Assembly: GCA_002049985.1 (NCBI GenBank)
Contig: MVCY01000088.1
Coordinates: 1-5,350, forward strand
DNA: 5,350 bases
Direction of reading: 5' to 3'
DNA from: Candidatus Latescibacteria bacterium 4484_181
GTDB taxonomy: Bacteria; Latescibacterota; MVCY01
Under the pieces are notes generated by a model, which saw only the letters and a list, made by a program, of their open reading frames with translations, was not told the origin of the DNA and made no database searches. Every line of letters starts with the position of its first letter. Position 1 is the stretch's first letter. Positions 5,249-5,350 of the stretch are shown one piece after another. The translations under genes were made by a program, and so were the position numbers.

Positions 5249-5350
5249 CTATTTTAGAAGTCCCCTCTCCTCTTTGAACTTACACTCAATGCACATAGTA
5301 GCGTGGGGGACCGCCTTCAATCTTTCTACACTTATATCTTTTCCACATAT
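5249..5350 (-). CDS. DksA/TraR-family C4 zinc-finger protein, C-terminal fragment cut by window edge
   Basis: The last 33 codons of a gene entering from the right edge, ending in TAG at 5251-5249. They begin ICGKDIS and continue ERLKAVPHATMCIECK (residues 9-24 of the visible part). This is the hallmark second half of the DksA/TraR zinc finger: the second Cys of the first CxxC pair, the I..ERL.A.P.A linker, then CIEC as the second pair. Family members bind RNA polymerase through its secondary channel or have related regulatory roles; many short Gram-positive and Chloroflexi-type versions are uncharacterised. A basic or acidic tail (KFKEERGLLK) follows the finger. The gene sits 17 bases before lspA on the same strand and so is probably cotranscribed with it. 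The N-terminal coiled coil, which would separate DksA from shorter TraR-like proteins, is outside the window. Confidence 0.88.
   Translation of the reverse strand: MCGKDISVERLKAVPHATMCIECKFKEERGLLK

Overview
This is an ordinary bacterial chromosomal segment of housekeeping genes with two repeat-bearing intergenic regions. Base composition is moderate (roughly half G+C by eye). The gene types are bacterial: DnaG primase, prolipoprotein signal peptidase II, an RluD-type pseudouridine synthase and a DksA/TraR zinc-finger protein. Promoters are of the sigma-70 type. I cannot place the organism at phylum level. A DksA/TraR-lspA-rluD order is, from memory, seen in Firmicutes- and Chloroflexi-like genomes. 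The tRNA gene does not encode its CCA end, and the GT9 glycosyltransferase does not settle the question.

Layout. Positions 1-491 (minus) hold the N-terminal 163 residues of a family 9 (heptosyltransferase-like) glycosyltransferase that runs off the left edge. A spacer of about 370 bp with a perfect 10-bp-arm palindrome separates it from the divergent dnaG (861-2651, plus), which has a good promoter at 783-810. A second, near-consensus promoter starts on the dnaG stop codon and drives a CAU-anticodon tRNA at 2687-2760, most like the lysidine-type tRNA-Ile2. Next come about 940 bp without a convincing gene. This stretch contains a 55-bp element that folds into an exact four-stem cloverleaf (3103-3157) and a cluster of small palindromes (3491-3669). 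From the right edge, on the minus strand, runs a compact cluster: a DksA/TraR-type zinc-finger protein (C-terminus only), lspA and rluD.

The two transcription units converge on the repeat-rich spacer. The RluD protein keeps its full catalytic core, but after residue 309 it continues into a 48-residue tail unlike the family. This suggests the 3' end of the gene was rewritten where it meets the repeat-rich spacer. Functionally the genes are independent housekeeping items: replication priming, Ile AUA decoding, lipoprotein maturation, 23S rRNA modification, and probably cell-surface glycan synthesis. I see no CRISPR array, no intact transposase gene, no phage module and no defence system. The most interesting items are the cloverleaf repeat, the rewritten rluD 3' end and the tRNA promoter built over the dnaG stop codon.
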